The position numbers were made by a program, and so were the translations under genes. The notes beneath the pieces were generated by a model. It was not told where the DNA came from. It did no database searches and saw only the letters and a list, made by a program, of their open reading frames with translations. From an uncultured Chlorobiota bacterium (lineage in GTDB: Bacteria > Bacteroidota > Ignavibacteria > UBA10030 > UBA6906), in contig CAADGV010000021.1 of assembly GCA_900696645.1 (NCBI GenBank), positions 1 through 64,000 of the forward strand: a stretch of 64,000 bases of DNA. The letters run 5' to 3'. Of this stretch, positions 18,141-25,445 are shown piece after piece; position 1 is the stretch's first letter; every line of letters begins with the position of its first letter.

Positions 18141-18146
18141 TTATAC
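17989..18146 (+). other. attC-like site 4
   Basis: 158 bp between GCCTAAC (17989-17995) and GTTATAC (18140-18146). CAGCGGCTCAAGCTG pairs with CAGCTTAGCCGCGG with one unpaired base on one strand, an arrangement that resembles the extrahelical bases of true attC sites. The core at 18140 opens a further unit beginning GTTATACGCCAGCACGTG, but I find no partner GTATAAC downstream, so the array seems to end here. Confidence 0.7.
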
Positions 18147-18226
18147 GCCAGCACGTGTCATCAGAACGACGCTATCAAAACACCGAAACATATGTCGCCT
18201 ATGGAGGCATGAATAGCAACCTGATA

Positions 18227-18856
18227 TTATGCGGCTGATTGCGCATGCTCGGGACAATCGATGCGGAGGTCGGTGGTTTCGAGTTTCCTATTCAAGAGTT
18301 TGCAGAAGTGTTTGTTTTTGCTGTCCGTTTCGTAGTGAATGCACGTTAGACACATTCGTTGTATTGTTATCACGCCAGCTTTATTCAGATGATGAATAAT
18401 GGTCATCAAACTCAGTAAGAGATTCTCTTTGTCATCTGAATAGAGTTTATTAATGGGTGTTTGCAGTTCGTTTGTGAAGAAAGATGTTTTTTCGGCGATG
18501 TCTTTTCCTTTTTTTGTCAGATCAAGAACAAAGCTGCGAGAGTCATTCGGGTCACTTGTTTTCTTAACCAGTGATTTTTCCTCAAGTACTCTGAGCGCAT
18601 CACTGATCGTTGCTTTGGTCATGTTGAATTCTTGCGCCAAATAGCTCACTTTACGTTGTTCTTCGCTGTGGGTGAGCAGAAAGATCAACATCTGAATTTG
18701 GATCGGACTGAGCGCATACTCTTTGCTTTCATTCCACAGCAAGACACGGAATGCTTCGGAGATCCTTTCCAATGCAGCTACAATGCGGCTGTCGATCTCG
18801 CTGTTTTGATGAACAAGATGAAAGGGTGATTTCATATTAGCGTTGGCTCCTTGCAA
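18227..18856 (-). CDS. MarR-family transcriptional regulator with C-terminal cysteine cluster
   Basis: 209 aa as drawn; a start at Met8 (MKSPFHLVHQ) is equally possible. Residues ~60-145 form the MarR winged helix-turn-helix (SPIQIQMLIFLL, VSYLAQEFNMTKATISDALRVLEEK split over the recognition helix, KTSDPNDSRSFVLDLTKKG wing). The C-terminus carries four cysteines in C-x2-C-x13-C-x16-C spacing (MCLTCIHYE, KHFCKLLN, RIDCPEH), suggesting a metal or redox-sensing site. It lies 88 bp downstream of the protoglobin gene on the same strand, so the two are probably one operon. Palindromes with TTAGGA/TCCTAA half-sites in the operon promoter are candidate autoregulatory operators. Confidence 0.82.
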   Translation of the reverse strand: MQGANANMKSPFHLVHQNSEIDSRIVAALERISEAFRVLLWNESKEYALSPIQIQMLIFLLTHSEEQRKVSYLAQEFNMTKATISDALRVLEEKSLVKKTSDPNDSRSFVLDLTKKGKDIAEKTSFFTNELQTPINKLYSDDKENLLLSLMTIIHHLNKAGVITIQRMCLTCIHYETDSKNKHFCKLLNRKLETTDLRIDCPEHAQSAA

Positions 18857-18943
18857 ATAGAAGAAGGAGTAGCCAGAGTAATCCTTTGAGCAGAAATAGC
18901 AGGAACCCGGCTACTCCCATTGTTTTGAGACATTTTTTATTTG

Positions 18944-19525
18944 TCAGAACTCTCCCTTGTTAATATACGGAAAACACCAAAGCACTGCCGTAAGCGTCAC
19001 TGCTTTGAACCATGCGTTATGCATACCATCAACATCTTGTGAGGAATGTCCCTTTTTTGCAAGGAAAGATTTTATGGTTGCCGTGATTGGATAAATGAAG
19101 GCAACCATGTAGCGGAAGTTCACAATCGGAACAGTATCCACACCGTCTGTCTTGTTTTTCTTGGTGGTGTGATGCCGCTTGGCGACTTCATGCTGATAAT
19201 TCAGCCACACTTGATCGTATGGACGGCTGCATAAGTCTGTTATCCATTCACCAAAACGAGCACGAACCGCTGAAAGGTATTCACTATTGGGCTGTCCGTT
19301 CTTGGTGAAGTAATACACCAGGTGTTCATTTCCGCCAACATAGCCGTACCACAAGTCAAGAATATCATTGACTTGGTCTTTCAACACTTCACCTGCCATG
19401 CGCAGGTATCGGTCGTCATCGTCAGACCAGAGCAATGTCTTTTTAAGCAGGGCTAGATCCTGCATTGTTACGGATGACTTTTCAAGGGTCGCCTTGCCGT
19501 AATCATATCCTTTGATTTGTGCCAT
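18944..19525 (-). CDS. Protoglobin-domain heme protein
   Basis: 193 aa, a single globin-coupled-sensor-type domain (protoglobin) with no kinase, cyclase or methyl-accepting part. Typical segments are the N-terminal extension MAQIKGYDYG, ILDLWYGYVGGNEHLVYYF, the proximal-histidine region WLNYQHEVAKRHH and NFRYMVAFIYPITATIKSFL. Such proteins bind O2, NO or CO at heme in the cytosol. The ATG at 19525 is chosen because AGAAAGG precedes it and the longer upstream frame has no support. A TTGACA-17-TATATT promoter lies about 50 bp upstream. Followed by the MarR gene; the pair may form a gas- or redox-responsive unit. Confidence 0.85.
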   Translation of the reverse strand: MAQIKGYDYGKATLEKSSVTMQDLALLKKTLLWSDDDDRYLRMAGEVLKDQVNDILDLWYGYVGGNEHLVYYFTKNGQPNSEYLSAVRARFGEWITDLCSRPYDQVWLNYQHEVAKRHHTTKKNKTDGVDTVPIVNFRYMVAFIYPITATIKSFLAKKGHSSQDVDGMHNAWFKAVTLTAVLWCFPYINKGEF

Positions 19526-19577
19526 AAGTTTGCCTTTCTGTGATAGTTGAATGTAAATATTGATTTGATTGCGGGGT

Positions 19578-19606
19578 AATATAGTCAGGATTCCTAACCA
19601 TGTCAA
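19578..19606 (-). promoter_or_regulatory. Sigma-70-type promoter of the protoglobin-MarR operon
   Basis: On the minus strand the sequence reads TTGACA (19606-19601), a 17-bp spacer, then TATATT (19583-19578), a perfect -35, ideal spacing and a good -10. It points at the protoglobin start at 19525. Confidence 0.8.
19585..19597. promoter_or_regulatory. Candidate MarR operator O1 inside the promoter spacer
   Basis: TCAGGATTCCTAA is an imperfect palindrome (half-sites TTAGGA and TCCTGA) lying wholly between the -35 and -10 boxes, so a bound regulator would block the promoter. The half-site is shared with the palindrome at 19631. Confidence 0.5.
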
Positions 19607-19630
19607 GCAATTTATTCCTGTGATGTTTGG

Positions 19631-19641
19631 TTCCTTAGGAA
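19631..19641. promoter_or_regulatory. Candidate MarR operator O2
   Basis: TTCCTTAGGAA is a perfect odd-length palindrome about 25 bp upstream of the -35 box of the protoglobin operon and shares the TTAGGA half-site with O1. The rest of 19526-19759 contains no other gene signal. Confidence 0.45.
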
Positions 19642-19759
19642 ACAGTCTAAGCGACATTTGAGTAGGTGATTTGTGATTGCTGCTTATGGTCATTGATGAC
19701 ACAATCTCATTGATCCCCCCGGCTACAGAACCGGCAAACTTGGTACGCTCGGCGGAGTT

Positions 19760-20608
19760 GTGCGTGCAGGAACGGGAACGCAGGCGATGATCCTCATCCC
19801 CGGACTTGGATTTGGCGGGAGCGTCTTCAGTGAGTTTATGGAAGGGTTTGCCGGACAATACCGCATGTACGCCGTGACGCTGCCCGGATTCGGTGGAACC
19901 GCTGCACCTCCCGCTCCGGGCGAGAAAACCAGTTTCGGTGAACAGACCTGGACGAATGGGGCACTTGCTGCGATTGAGAAACTCATTGAGGATGAGGGCA
20001 TTCAAAACCCGATTATCGTCGGTCACTGGTTGACCGGAACGCAGCTTGCGTTGCGGCTCGCAATGAAGCACCCGGACAAGGTGAGGGCGGTGGTGATCCT
20101 CGCAGGGTCCGCGCGCATGGTCGGCTCCGACTCTGCCCGCGCCGCAATGCTCAGCACATTGGAGAAACGAATTGCCGTCATCGATAAGTTCATGGCACCG
20201 AGGTGGTTCAAAACCGTTACGCGTGAGACGTGGGATGACAACAATTTTCTTCCCGGCGACTACGCGGTCAATCCCGTGCGCGGGTTGCGGTTGTGGCGCG
20301 AAGCGGCTGCACCGGGGCTGCATGTGTGGGTTCGCTATTTGTGCGAGTTTAACGCCCAGGATATCACGCTTGAAATGGACAAACTGACCGTCCCCACCCT
20401 CATTCTCAAGCCCGGTCTTGAAGGCATCTACCACACTGCCGGCAACAACTATATGGAGAACTACTGCCATAAGAACTGGGAGGGGAGTATCGGGAACAAC
20501 CGGAACATTTCAGTGAAGACCATCCCCGACTCACGTGTATGTCTCTGGTTTGATCAGCCGCAGGAGGTAAGGAAAGCTGTCGTGGATTTCCTGGCGGGAA
20601 TTGACTGA
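19760..20608 (+). pseudogene. Alpha/beta-hydrolase-fold protein, degenerate (catalytic Ser and His lost, 5' end unclear)
   Basis: The fold is clear: ILIPGLGFGGSVFSEF oxyanion strand, YAVTLPGFGGTAAPP, a nucleophile-elbow strand, PTLILKPGLEG and a C-terminal FLAGI helix. But the elbow reads VGHWLTG where the family has GHSxTG, so the nucleophile Ser is Trp, and the segment that normally carries the catalytic His reads DSRVCLWFDQP. The GTG at 19760 is an internal-looking start: homologous sequence (GYRTGKLGTLGGVV) continues in frame back to about 19700 without a start codon. Loss of two catalytic residues plus a missing 5' end favours a decaying gene; a pseudoenzyme is the alternative. Followed by terminator-promoter repeat copy 3. 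Confidence 0.6.
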
Positions 20609-20643
20609 CTCACCAGGATGACTGTTGTGATTCAGAGAATCCT

Positions 20644-20716
20644 CGAAAGGGCATCTTCACGGATGCCCTTTTTGCTTTCTTCGGTTGAGATTGGATGAGG
20701 GAGTTGGTATCTTGAC
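20644..20716 (+). repeat. Terminator-promoter repeat, copy 3
   Basis: Hairpin GGGCATCttcacgGATGCCC plus T-run, then TTGAGA-17 bp-TATCTT, as at 4488 and 5776. It separates the degenerate hydrolase from the TMEM175-like gene, 53 bp ahead of the latter. Confidence 0.75.
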
Positions 20717-20768
20717 GTGCAAATATCCTTGCTAAACCAGCGGACATTCCTTTGAAGAGCAGACGACC

Positions 20769-21485
20769 ATGAGAACAGAGATCAACAGAAACAGGCAGCA
20801 CGATCCGAGAATCACCTATCGCGGGGCTACAGCCTCGCGACTTGACAACCTGACCGACGCTGTGTTCGGAATAGCCATCACGCTGTCAATCTTCAACCTG
20901 GCAAATCCGAATTCGTTCGGCGACCTGCTCACGTTTACCAAAACGCTTCCCGCATTCTTGATCAGTATATCGTTTATAGTTCTCGTCTGGAATGAACACC
21001 TCCATTTCTCGGAAATCTACGCGCTCAACGACGGCAGGCTGATGATTCTGAACACCGCTTTCATCGCCCTGGTAATCTTTTATGTGTATCCGCTTCGTTT
21101 TCTGACACTGTTTCTGACAAATTTCTTTTTCCAGACGGACGTCAGCCTGAATATCGAGGGCTACCAGGTTCCCCATCTCATGATCTACTATGGCTGCGCG
21201 GCATTTGCCTTGTACTTTATTCTTTTTCTTTTCTACGGCAGGGCGATGACACTTACGCGGAGCCTGCAGATGAATCCCTTTGAGGAGTTCTATACGAAGG
21301 CGCAGCAAAAGCGTCTTGCCATAATGTGTGCCGTCCCGTTGCTCTCCATAGGACTGACAGCGCTAATCAACCGGTACTCGTACATATGGGCTTCTGTTGT
21401 CGGAGGAATAACCTATTGCTTGTACATACCCACCATGCTTATGTGGTATCGCAGTTTTGAGAAAAAGGCAAAAGCATATGAGTAA
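20769..21485 (+). CDS. TMEM175-family (DUF1211) integral membrane protein
   Basis: 238 aa, six predicted transmembrane segments. The first helix begins ASRLDNLTDAVFGIAITL, the counterpart of the R-x3-FSD-x-VFAIA-x-TLL signature of TMEM175 proteins, although FSD is replaced by LTD. Further helices include AFLISISFIVLVWNEHLHF, TAFIALVIFYVYPLRFLTLF and FALYFILFLFYG. TMEM175 relatives are potassium-selective channels in the inner membrane; ion conduction here is inferred from family only. The likely promoter is inside repeat copy 3 just upstream. Confidence 0.75.
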   Translation: MRTEINRNRQHDPRITYRGATASRLDNLTDAVFGIAITLSIFNLANPNSFGDLLTFTKTLPAFLISISFIVLVWNEHLHFSEIYALNDGRLMILNTAFIALVIFYVYPLRFLTLFLTNFFFQTDVSLNIEGYQVPHLMIYYGCAAFALYFILFLFYGRAMTLTRSLQMNPFEEFYTKAQQKRLAIMCAVPLLSIGLTALINRYSYIWASVVGGITYCLYIPTMLMWYRSFEKKAKAYE

Positions 21486-21617
21486 TTCCGGACGCCGGCT
21501 CGCATGTACAAGCAAGAAAACTCGTGTTGCTTCAGTGACGACTGAGAAACTCGTGGTGGAATGCGCGATTCAACTTAAATGAGAACAGAAACAGCAAAAG
21601 GATGTGAAGATTAGTCT

Positions 21618-22313
21618 ATGATAAGGAAAGTCTGCATCATCGGTGCCTCAGGCAAGTTGGGACGCTACATGGTACAACACGCGCTTCATCGCGGCTATAA
21701 AGTGGTTGGAGTCTGCCGCGAGAAAAGTGTCGGCAAGCTCGATGCGTTCAAGGATCGCATCGCGATCATTCCCGGCGCAACGAATGACCGGGAAGTTATC
21801 AAAAAGGCTGTCGCCGGATGCGACGGTGTGCTGACGGTGTTGGTGCCGTGGGGAGTCCAGCAGTACTCCACGGGAACGGCGCAGGCTGTTCTCGACTTCG
21901 CGCCTCCGCGCGCGCGGCTCATCTTCTCCTGCGGCTGGCACATTACGCGCGACGGCAAGGATGTGTACACGTGGCATATGAAAGCGCTAGTGAAAATCTT
22001 CGGGCCTCTGGCGCGGCTTCTTCGTTTTGCGGACCTCGACGATCAGGTTGAAGCCTGCCGCCGGATTTTTGCAAACGATACACGCTGGACTGTTGTTCGC
22101 GGAAGCGACTTGGAGGAAGGTGAAAGCGAGGGGTTGCCTGTCTGGAGCAGGCACGTTGGCGATCCGATTCTCAAAAGCAATCTCACACGCCGCATAGATT
22201 TTGCGCTCTTCATGGTCGAGGCCCTCGTGAATGATGAGCTTGTCCGGGAGGCTCCGGCTATAGTAGGCTGCCGTACGCCGTCGGCGATGGCGCATGCGCC
22301 TGCAAAGTACTGA
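21618..22313 (+). CDS. NAD(P)-binding NmrA/SDR-like protein
   Basis: 231 aa with an N-terminal Rossmann motif CIIGASGKLGRYMVQHAL (GxxGxxG) and VVGVCREKS, where the basic residues after strand 2 suggest NADP(H). Later strands VLTVLVPWG and RLIFSCGWHI, and WTVVRGSDLEEGE, match atypical short-chain dehydrogenase/NmrA-like proteins, which may act as reductases or as redox-sensing regulators. No classical YxxxK is evident. No operon partner. Confidence 0.75.
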   Translation: MIRKVCIIGASGKLGRYMVQHALHRGYKVVGVCREKSVGKLDAFKDRIAIIPGATNDREVIKKAVAGCDGVLTVLVPWGVQQYSTGTAQAVLDFAPPRARLIFSCGWHITRDGKDVYTWHMKALVKIFGPLARLLRFADLDDQVEACRRIFANDTRWTVVRGSDLEEGESEGLPVWSRHVGDPILKSNLTRRIDFALFMVEALVNDELVREAPAIVGCRTPSAMAHAPAKY

Positions 22314-22404
22314 AACAACTCTGCAAGAGATTGCGGCGGACTCTGGAAAGCACACCGTTACCGACTTCGGAATGCCGAGATGAGGTAAAGTGGGACATGC
22401 GCAC

Positions 22405-22580
22405 GCGAAATCGACAGCGGTGAGGGAGGAAGAGAATCACGCGAAGGGTTTGCATTTCGGCATATCTGCAGCATTACCCGGGGCCGAAATGCACGGTTTG
22501 TGGTGTGGCGCGTGATTCGCGCGTTTCGATTTCGCAAGTTCTTTGGTTACTTTCTTACAAAGAAAGTGACAACTAAGCAT
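22405..22580. repeat. Nested inverted repeat in the 22314-22701 gap (MITE-like)
   Basis: Three stems nest inside each other: GCGAAATCG with CGATTTCGC, GAATCACGCG with CGCGTGATTC, and GCATTTCGG with CCGAAATGC. A separate hairpin GTTACTTTCTT/AAGAAAGTGAC follows at about 22546-22572. No coding sequence is seen in the 388-bp gap. It looks like a non-autonomous palindromic element. Confidence 0.55.
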
Positions 22581-22701
22581 CTATCTATATGTAGATTATT
22601 CACGACGAAAGTCGAGGTGAGAAGCTTGCAATAATGCGACCCGTTCTTTTTCAACAACCTGCTGGCAATTCTCGTCGACACCAACAAGAAAGGTATCCCG
22701 C

Positions 22702-23574
22702 ATGAAGAACATTCCCTTCATTCTGCTGTTTCTGTGCTGGCAGAACTCGATGACGAGTGCCGCGCCGGATCACGACGAACTCCGAGAGCTCTCCGGCTAT
22801 TCGTTCAAGGTACATTACAGTCCGGGCAATGAAGAGAGAGCAAAAGCTGTTGCAACAAGATGTGAGAAGACAATGAAGTACGTTGAAGAACTTGTGGGCT
22901 TCTTGCCCGAGGTTGAAATCTTTATTTTGAGTCCGGCGCATTGGGCAAAGTACGGAACACATCCGGTGTATGGAATGCCGCATTATGCAGGAAAGAAGCT
23001 CGTCATTGCGGCGGAAGATAATGACTTCTGGCGGAGTTTCATTCCTTCTCTTGAACAGTTGCCTGCTGATCTTGCAAGGGATATCAAGCAAGCCTACACG
23101 ACCGGAGAAGGCACGTTGAGCATGCGCGGATTCTTCGATCTTCTCGCGTTGCACGAGTTGGGGCACGCGTTTCATCTGCAGGGCGGACTGAAGGGGCAAC
23201 GGCTCTGGAAGCAGGAACTGTTTTGCAACATCATGCTTCATACGTACGTTGCAGAGAACGAACCGGAGAACCTGCCCGCGCTGGAGGTTTTCCCGGAGAT
23301 GGTTGTTGCATCGGGTAGCGAAGGATTCCAATTTACAACGCTTGCGGATTTTGAGAAGCGATACGACAACATGGATCCACGCAATTACGGCTGGTATCAG
23401 TGCAGATTGCATGTCGCGGCAAAGCATATCTACAACGCAGGCGGCACAGAGGCTTTTGTGAGATTGTGGCACGCGCTGAAAAATGAGCGGGAGAAGCTGA
23501 CAGATGAACAGCTTGCTTCGTTTCTTGAAAGCAGGGTTCACGCGCGAGTTGCGGAAGTACAAACGGCGTGGTGA
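22702..23574 (+). CDS. Secreted zinc-peptidase-like protein (HELGH)
   Basis: 290 aa with a signal peptide ending about MTSAA. Residues ~148-165 read LLALHELGHAFHLQGG, a HExxH zinc motif; WKQELFCNIM and EVFPEMVV supply possible third ligands. It is too short and divergent to assign to a named peptidase family with confidence. The start ATG at 22702 follows AAGAAAGGTATCCCGC. The CNNM-type gene begins 25 bp downstream, so co-transcription is likely. Confidence 0.6.
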   Translation: MKNIPFILLFLCWQNSMTSAAPDHDELRELSGYSFKVHYSPGNEERAKAVATRCEKTMKYVEELVGFLPEVEIFILSPAHWAKYGTHPVYGMPHYAGKKLVIAAEDNDFWRSFIPSLEQLPADLARDIKQAYTTGEGTLSMRGFFDLLALHELGHAFHLQGGLKGQRLWKQELFCNIMLHTYVAENEPENLPALEVFPEMVVASGSEGFQFTTLADFEKRYDNMDPRNYGWYQCRLHVAAKHIYNAGGTEAFVRLWHALKNEREKLTDEQLASFLESRVHARVAEVQTAW

Positions 23575-23599
23575 TTTTGGAGTAACGTGAGGGCATGGT

Positions 23600-24913
23600 A
23601 TGTCTATAATAACTTTTGAAGTCCTTTTCATTCTCTTTTTGACAATCTTCAACGGCGTTTTTGCCATGTCGGAGATTGCGATTGTTTCTGCACGGAAAGC
23701 ACGGCTGCAACAATGGGCAGAGAAGGGGAATAAGAAGGCGCGCCTTGCCCTTGACATCTCCAATTCTCCCGAAGAATTCCTTTCCACGGTGCAGGTGGGC
23801 ATTACGCTGGTGGGAGTTCTTGCAGGCGCGTTCGGTGGCGCAACGATTGCCCAGCATCTTGCCGCGGGAATCGCCGCAAGCCCGGCACTCGCGCCGTATG
23901 CGGAGATGATTGCCGTCGGGTTGGTTGTTCTCGCCATCACGTACCTGTCGCTGATCCTCGGCGAACTGGTGCCGAAGAGGATAGCACTCAACAATGCCGA
24001 GCGGATTGCCGCGTTCATTGCGGGACCGATGCGGCTCCTTTCCCGCATGACGCTCCCGGCTGTCTGGTTTCTCAATGTCTCGACGAATGCCCTGTTGTGG
24101 CTGTTGCGTGTGCGCCGGACCCAGGAGCCGCCGATAACGGAAGACGAAATCCGGATTCTCGTCCGGCAAGGAACGGATGCCGGCGTGATTCAGGGTGATG
24201 AACGCGACATAATCGACAGGGTGTTTCGACTCGGAGATCGGCGTGTCGGCAGCATCATGACGCCGCGTATGAACCTCATCGTTCTGTATACTTCGGATTC
24301 ATCCCTCCGGCTTCAACAGAAGATAGCGGAGGCAGGCCACTCCCTTTTTCCGCTGTGCGAAGAAACACTTGACAACGTTCTGGGTGTTGTTCGAACGCAG
24401 GATCTGCTTGCACAGAGTCTTGCGGGAGAACCGCTCGACCTCAAAGCGATTGTTCATCAGCCCTTGTTCCTTCCGGAATCCGCGCAGAGCTTCAAGCTCC
24501 TGGAAGAGTTCAAAAAAACAGGCAAAGACACGGCACTGCTTCTGGATGAGTACGGAGGACTGCAAGGCCTTGTGACTGCCACCGATATTCTCAAAGCCAT
24601 TGTGGGCGACGTATCATATCGCGAGACTCCCCGCGCGGCGTTGCGTTCTGACGGTTCATGGTTGGTGGACGGAATGTTGCCTGTTGAAGAGTTCAAAGAC
24701 ACGTTCAAGATTGCGCAACTGCCGGAGAAAGAGTCTCGCTCGTTTGAAACAGTCGGAGGGCTCGTCATGGATTTGTTCGGGCGGATTCCGAAGGAGGGGG
24801 ATGTCGCGCAGTGGGACCGCTTCCGCTTTGAGATAGTTGAAATGGACGGACTCCGTGTTGACAAGATTTTAGTGACACCCTTACAGGATGACAACGCTGT
24901 CCCCGGCAACTGA
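23600..24913 (+). CDS. CNNM/CorC-HlyC family membrane protein (DUF21, CBS pair, CorC_HlyC)
   Basis: 437 aa, full length for the family. The DUF21 membrane domain (~1-190) starts ITFEVLFILFLTIFNGVFAM and includes FLSTVQVGITLVGVLAGAFGG and SLILGELVPKRIAL. Two CBS motifs follow (VGSIMTPRMNLIVL; DEYGGLQGLVTATDILKAIV) and then a C-terminal CorC_HlyC transporter-associated domain (GSWLVDGMLPVEEF, VGGLVMDLFG, VEMDGLRVDKILV). Relatives take part in magnesium or cobalt efflux; the hemolysin name is historical. Overlaps or abuts the YjbR gene. Confidence 0.9.
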   Translation: MSIITFEVLFILFLTIFNGVFAMSEIAIVSARKARLQQWAEKGNKKARLALDISNSPEEFLSTVQVGITLVGVLAGAFGGATIAQHLAAGIAASPALAPYAEMIAVGLVVLAITYLSLILGELVPKRIALNNAERIAAFIAGPMRLLSRMTLPAVWFLNVSTNALLWLLRVRRTQEPPITEDEIRILVRQGTDAGVIQGDERDIIDRVFRLGDRRVGSIMTPRMNLIVLYTSDSSLRLQQKIAEAGHSLFPLCEETLDNVLGVVRTQDLLAQSLAGEPLDLKAIVHQPLFLPESAQSFKLLEEFKKTGKDTALLLDEYGGLQGLVTATDILKAIVGDVSYRETPRAALRSDGSWLVDGMLPVEEFKDTFKIAQLPEKESRSFETVGGLVMDLFGRIPKEGDVAQWDRFRFEIVEMDGLRVDKILVTPLQDDNAVPGN

Positions 24914-24920
24914 ATCTCCC

Positions 24921-25274
24921 ATGGATATCGAAACCATCCGAACAATCTGCACACAGCTCCCCGTCGTTACGGAAGACATCAAGTGGGGCGATAACCTTTG
25001 CTTTTTGGTGGGAGGGAAGATATTTTGCATTGTGAATCTTTCGGGCAATCATTCAGCCTCATTCAAAGTAAAGGATGAGGAGTTTGAGGAGATGTCGGAT
25101 CGCCCGGGATTGCGTCCGGCCCCGTACCTGGCGAGAGCCAAGTGGATTCTCGCGGAAAAGCCCGATGCATTAAACCGCAAGGAGTGGGAGAAATATCTGA
25201 CGCAATCATACAATCTCATCAAATCAAAACTCCCCTTGAAGGTACGGACAAGACTTTCTTCCAATATGATGTAG
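24921..25274 (+). CDS. MmcQ/YjbR family protein
   Basis: 117 aa from the ATG at 24921 (MDIETIRTICTQLPVVTEDIKWG), which fits the family N-terminus better than the ATG at 24888 that overlaps the preceding gene. Typical segments: KWGDNLCFLVGGKIFCIVNL, RPGLRPAPYLARAKWI and LTQSYNLIKSKL. The family has a CyaY-like double-wing fold and is thought to bind DNA; no precise role is known. No good ribosome-binding site, so coupling to the upstream gene is likely. Confidence 0.82.
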   Translation: MDIETIRTICTQLPVVTEDIKWGDNLCFLVGGKIFCIVNLSGNHSASFKVKDEEFEEMSDRPGLRPAPYLARAKWILAEKPDALNRKEWEKYLTQSYNLIKSKLPLKVRTRLSSNMM

Positions 25275-25287
25275 AAAACGATTTAGG

Positions 25288-25424
25288 TGGCCACAGAGGC
25301 ACAAAGCCACAGAGCTTTCTTCTGAAAAAGAGAGATCAAGGGTGTATTCATTGGATAGCAGCGCAACGTTCATCTTGATAATCTCGGTGCCTCTGTGTCT
25401 CTGTGGCAAAGCAATTTGATTCTT
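25288..25424. repeat. Inverted CACAGAGGCAC-type repeat pair
   Basis: GCCACAGAGGCACAAAGCC near 25290 is mirrored by GGTGCCTCTGTGTCTCTGTG near 25388. This purine-skewed CACAGAGG repeat is a common dispersed palindromic element in many bacteria. It fills the space ahead of the decarboxylase gene. Confidence 0.5.
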
Positions 25425-25445
25425 TCAGACGACCGCAAAGAGAAC

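Noticed and set aside
5926-18146. Alternative that the array is a CRISPR or a simple tandem repeat
   Set aside because: Repeats are 144-158 bp, differ internally, are kilobases apart and are separated by genes, not by short unique spacers.
22651-24075. 474-codon minus-strand frame opposite the peptidase-like and CorC genes
   Set aside because: It spans two well-supported plus-strand genes and shows no domain.
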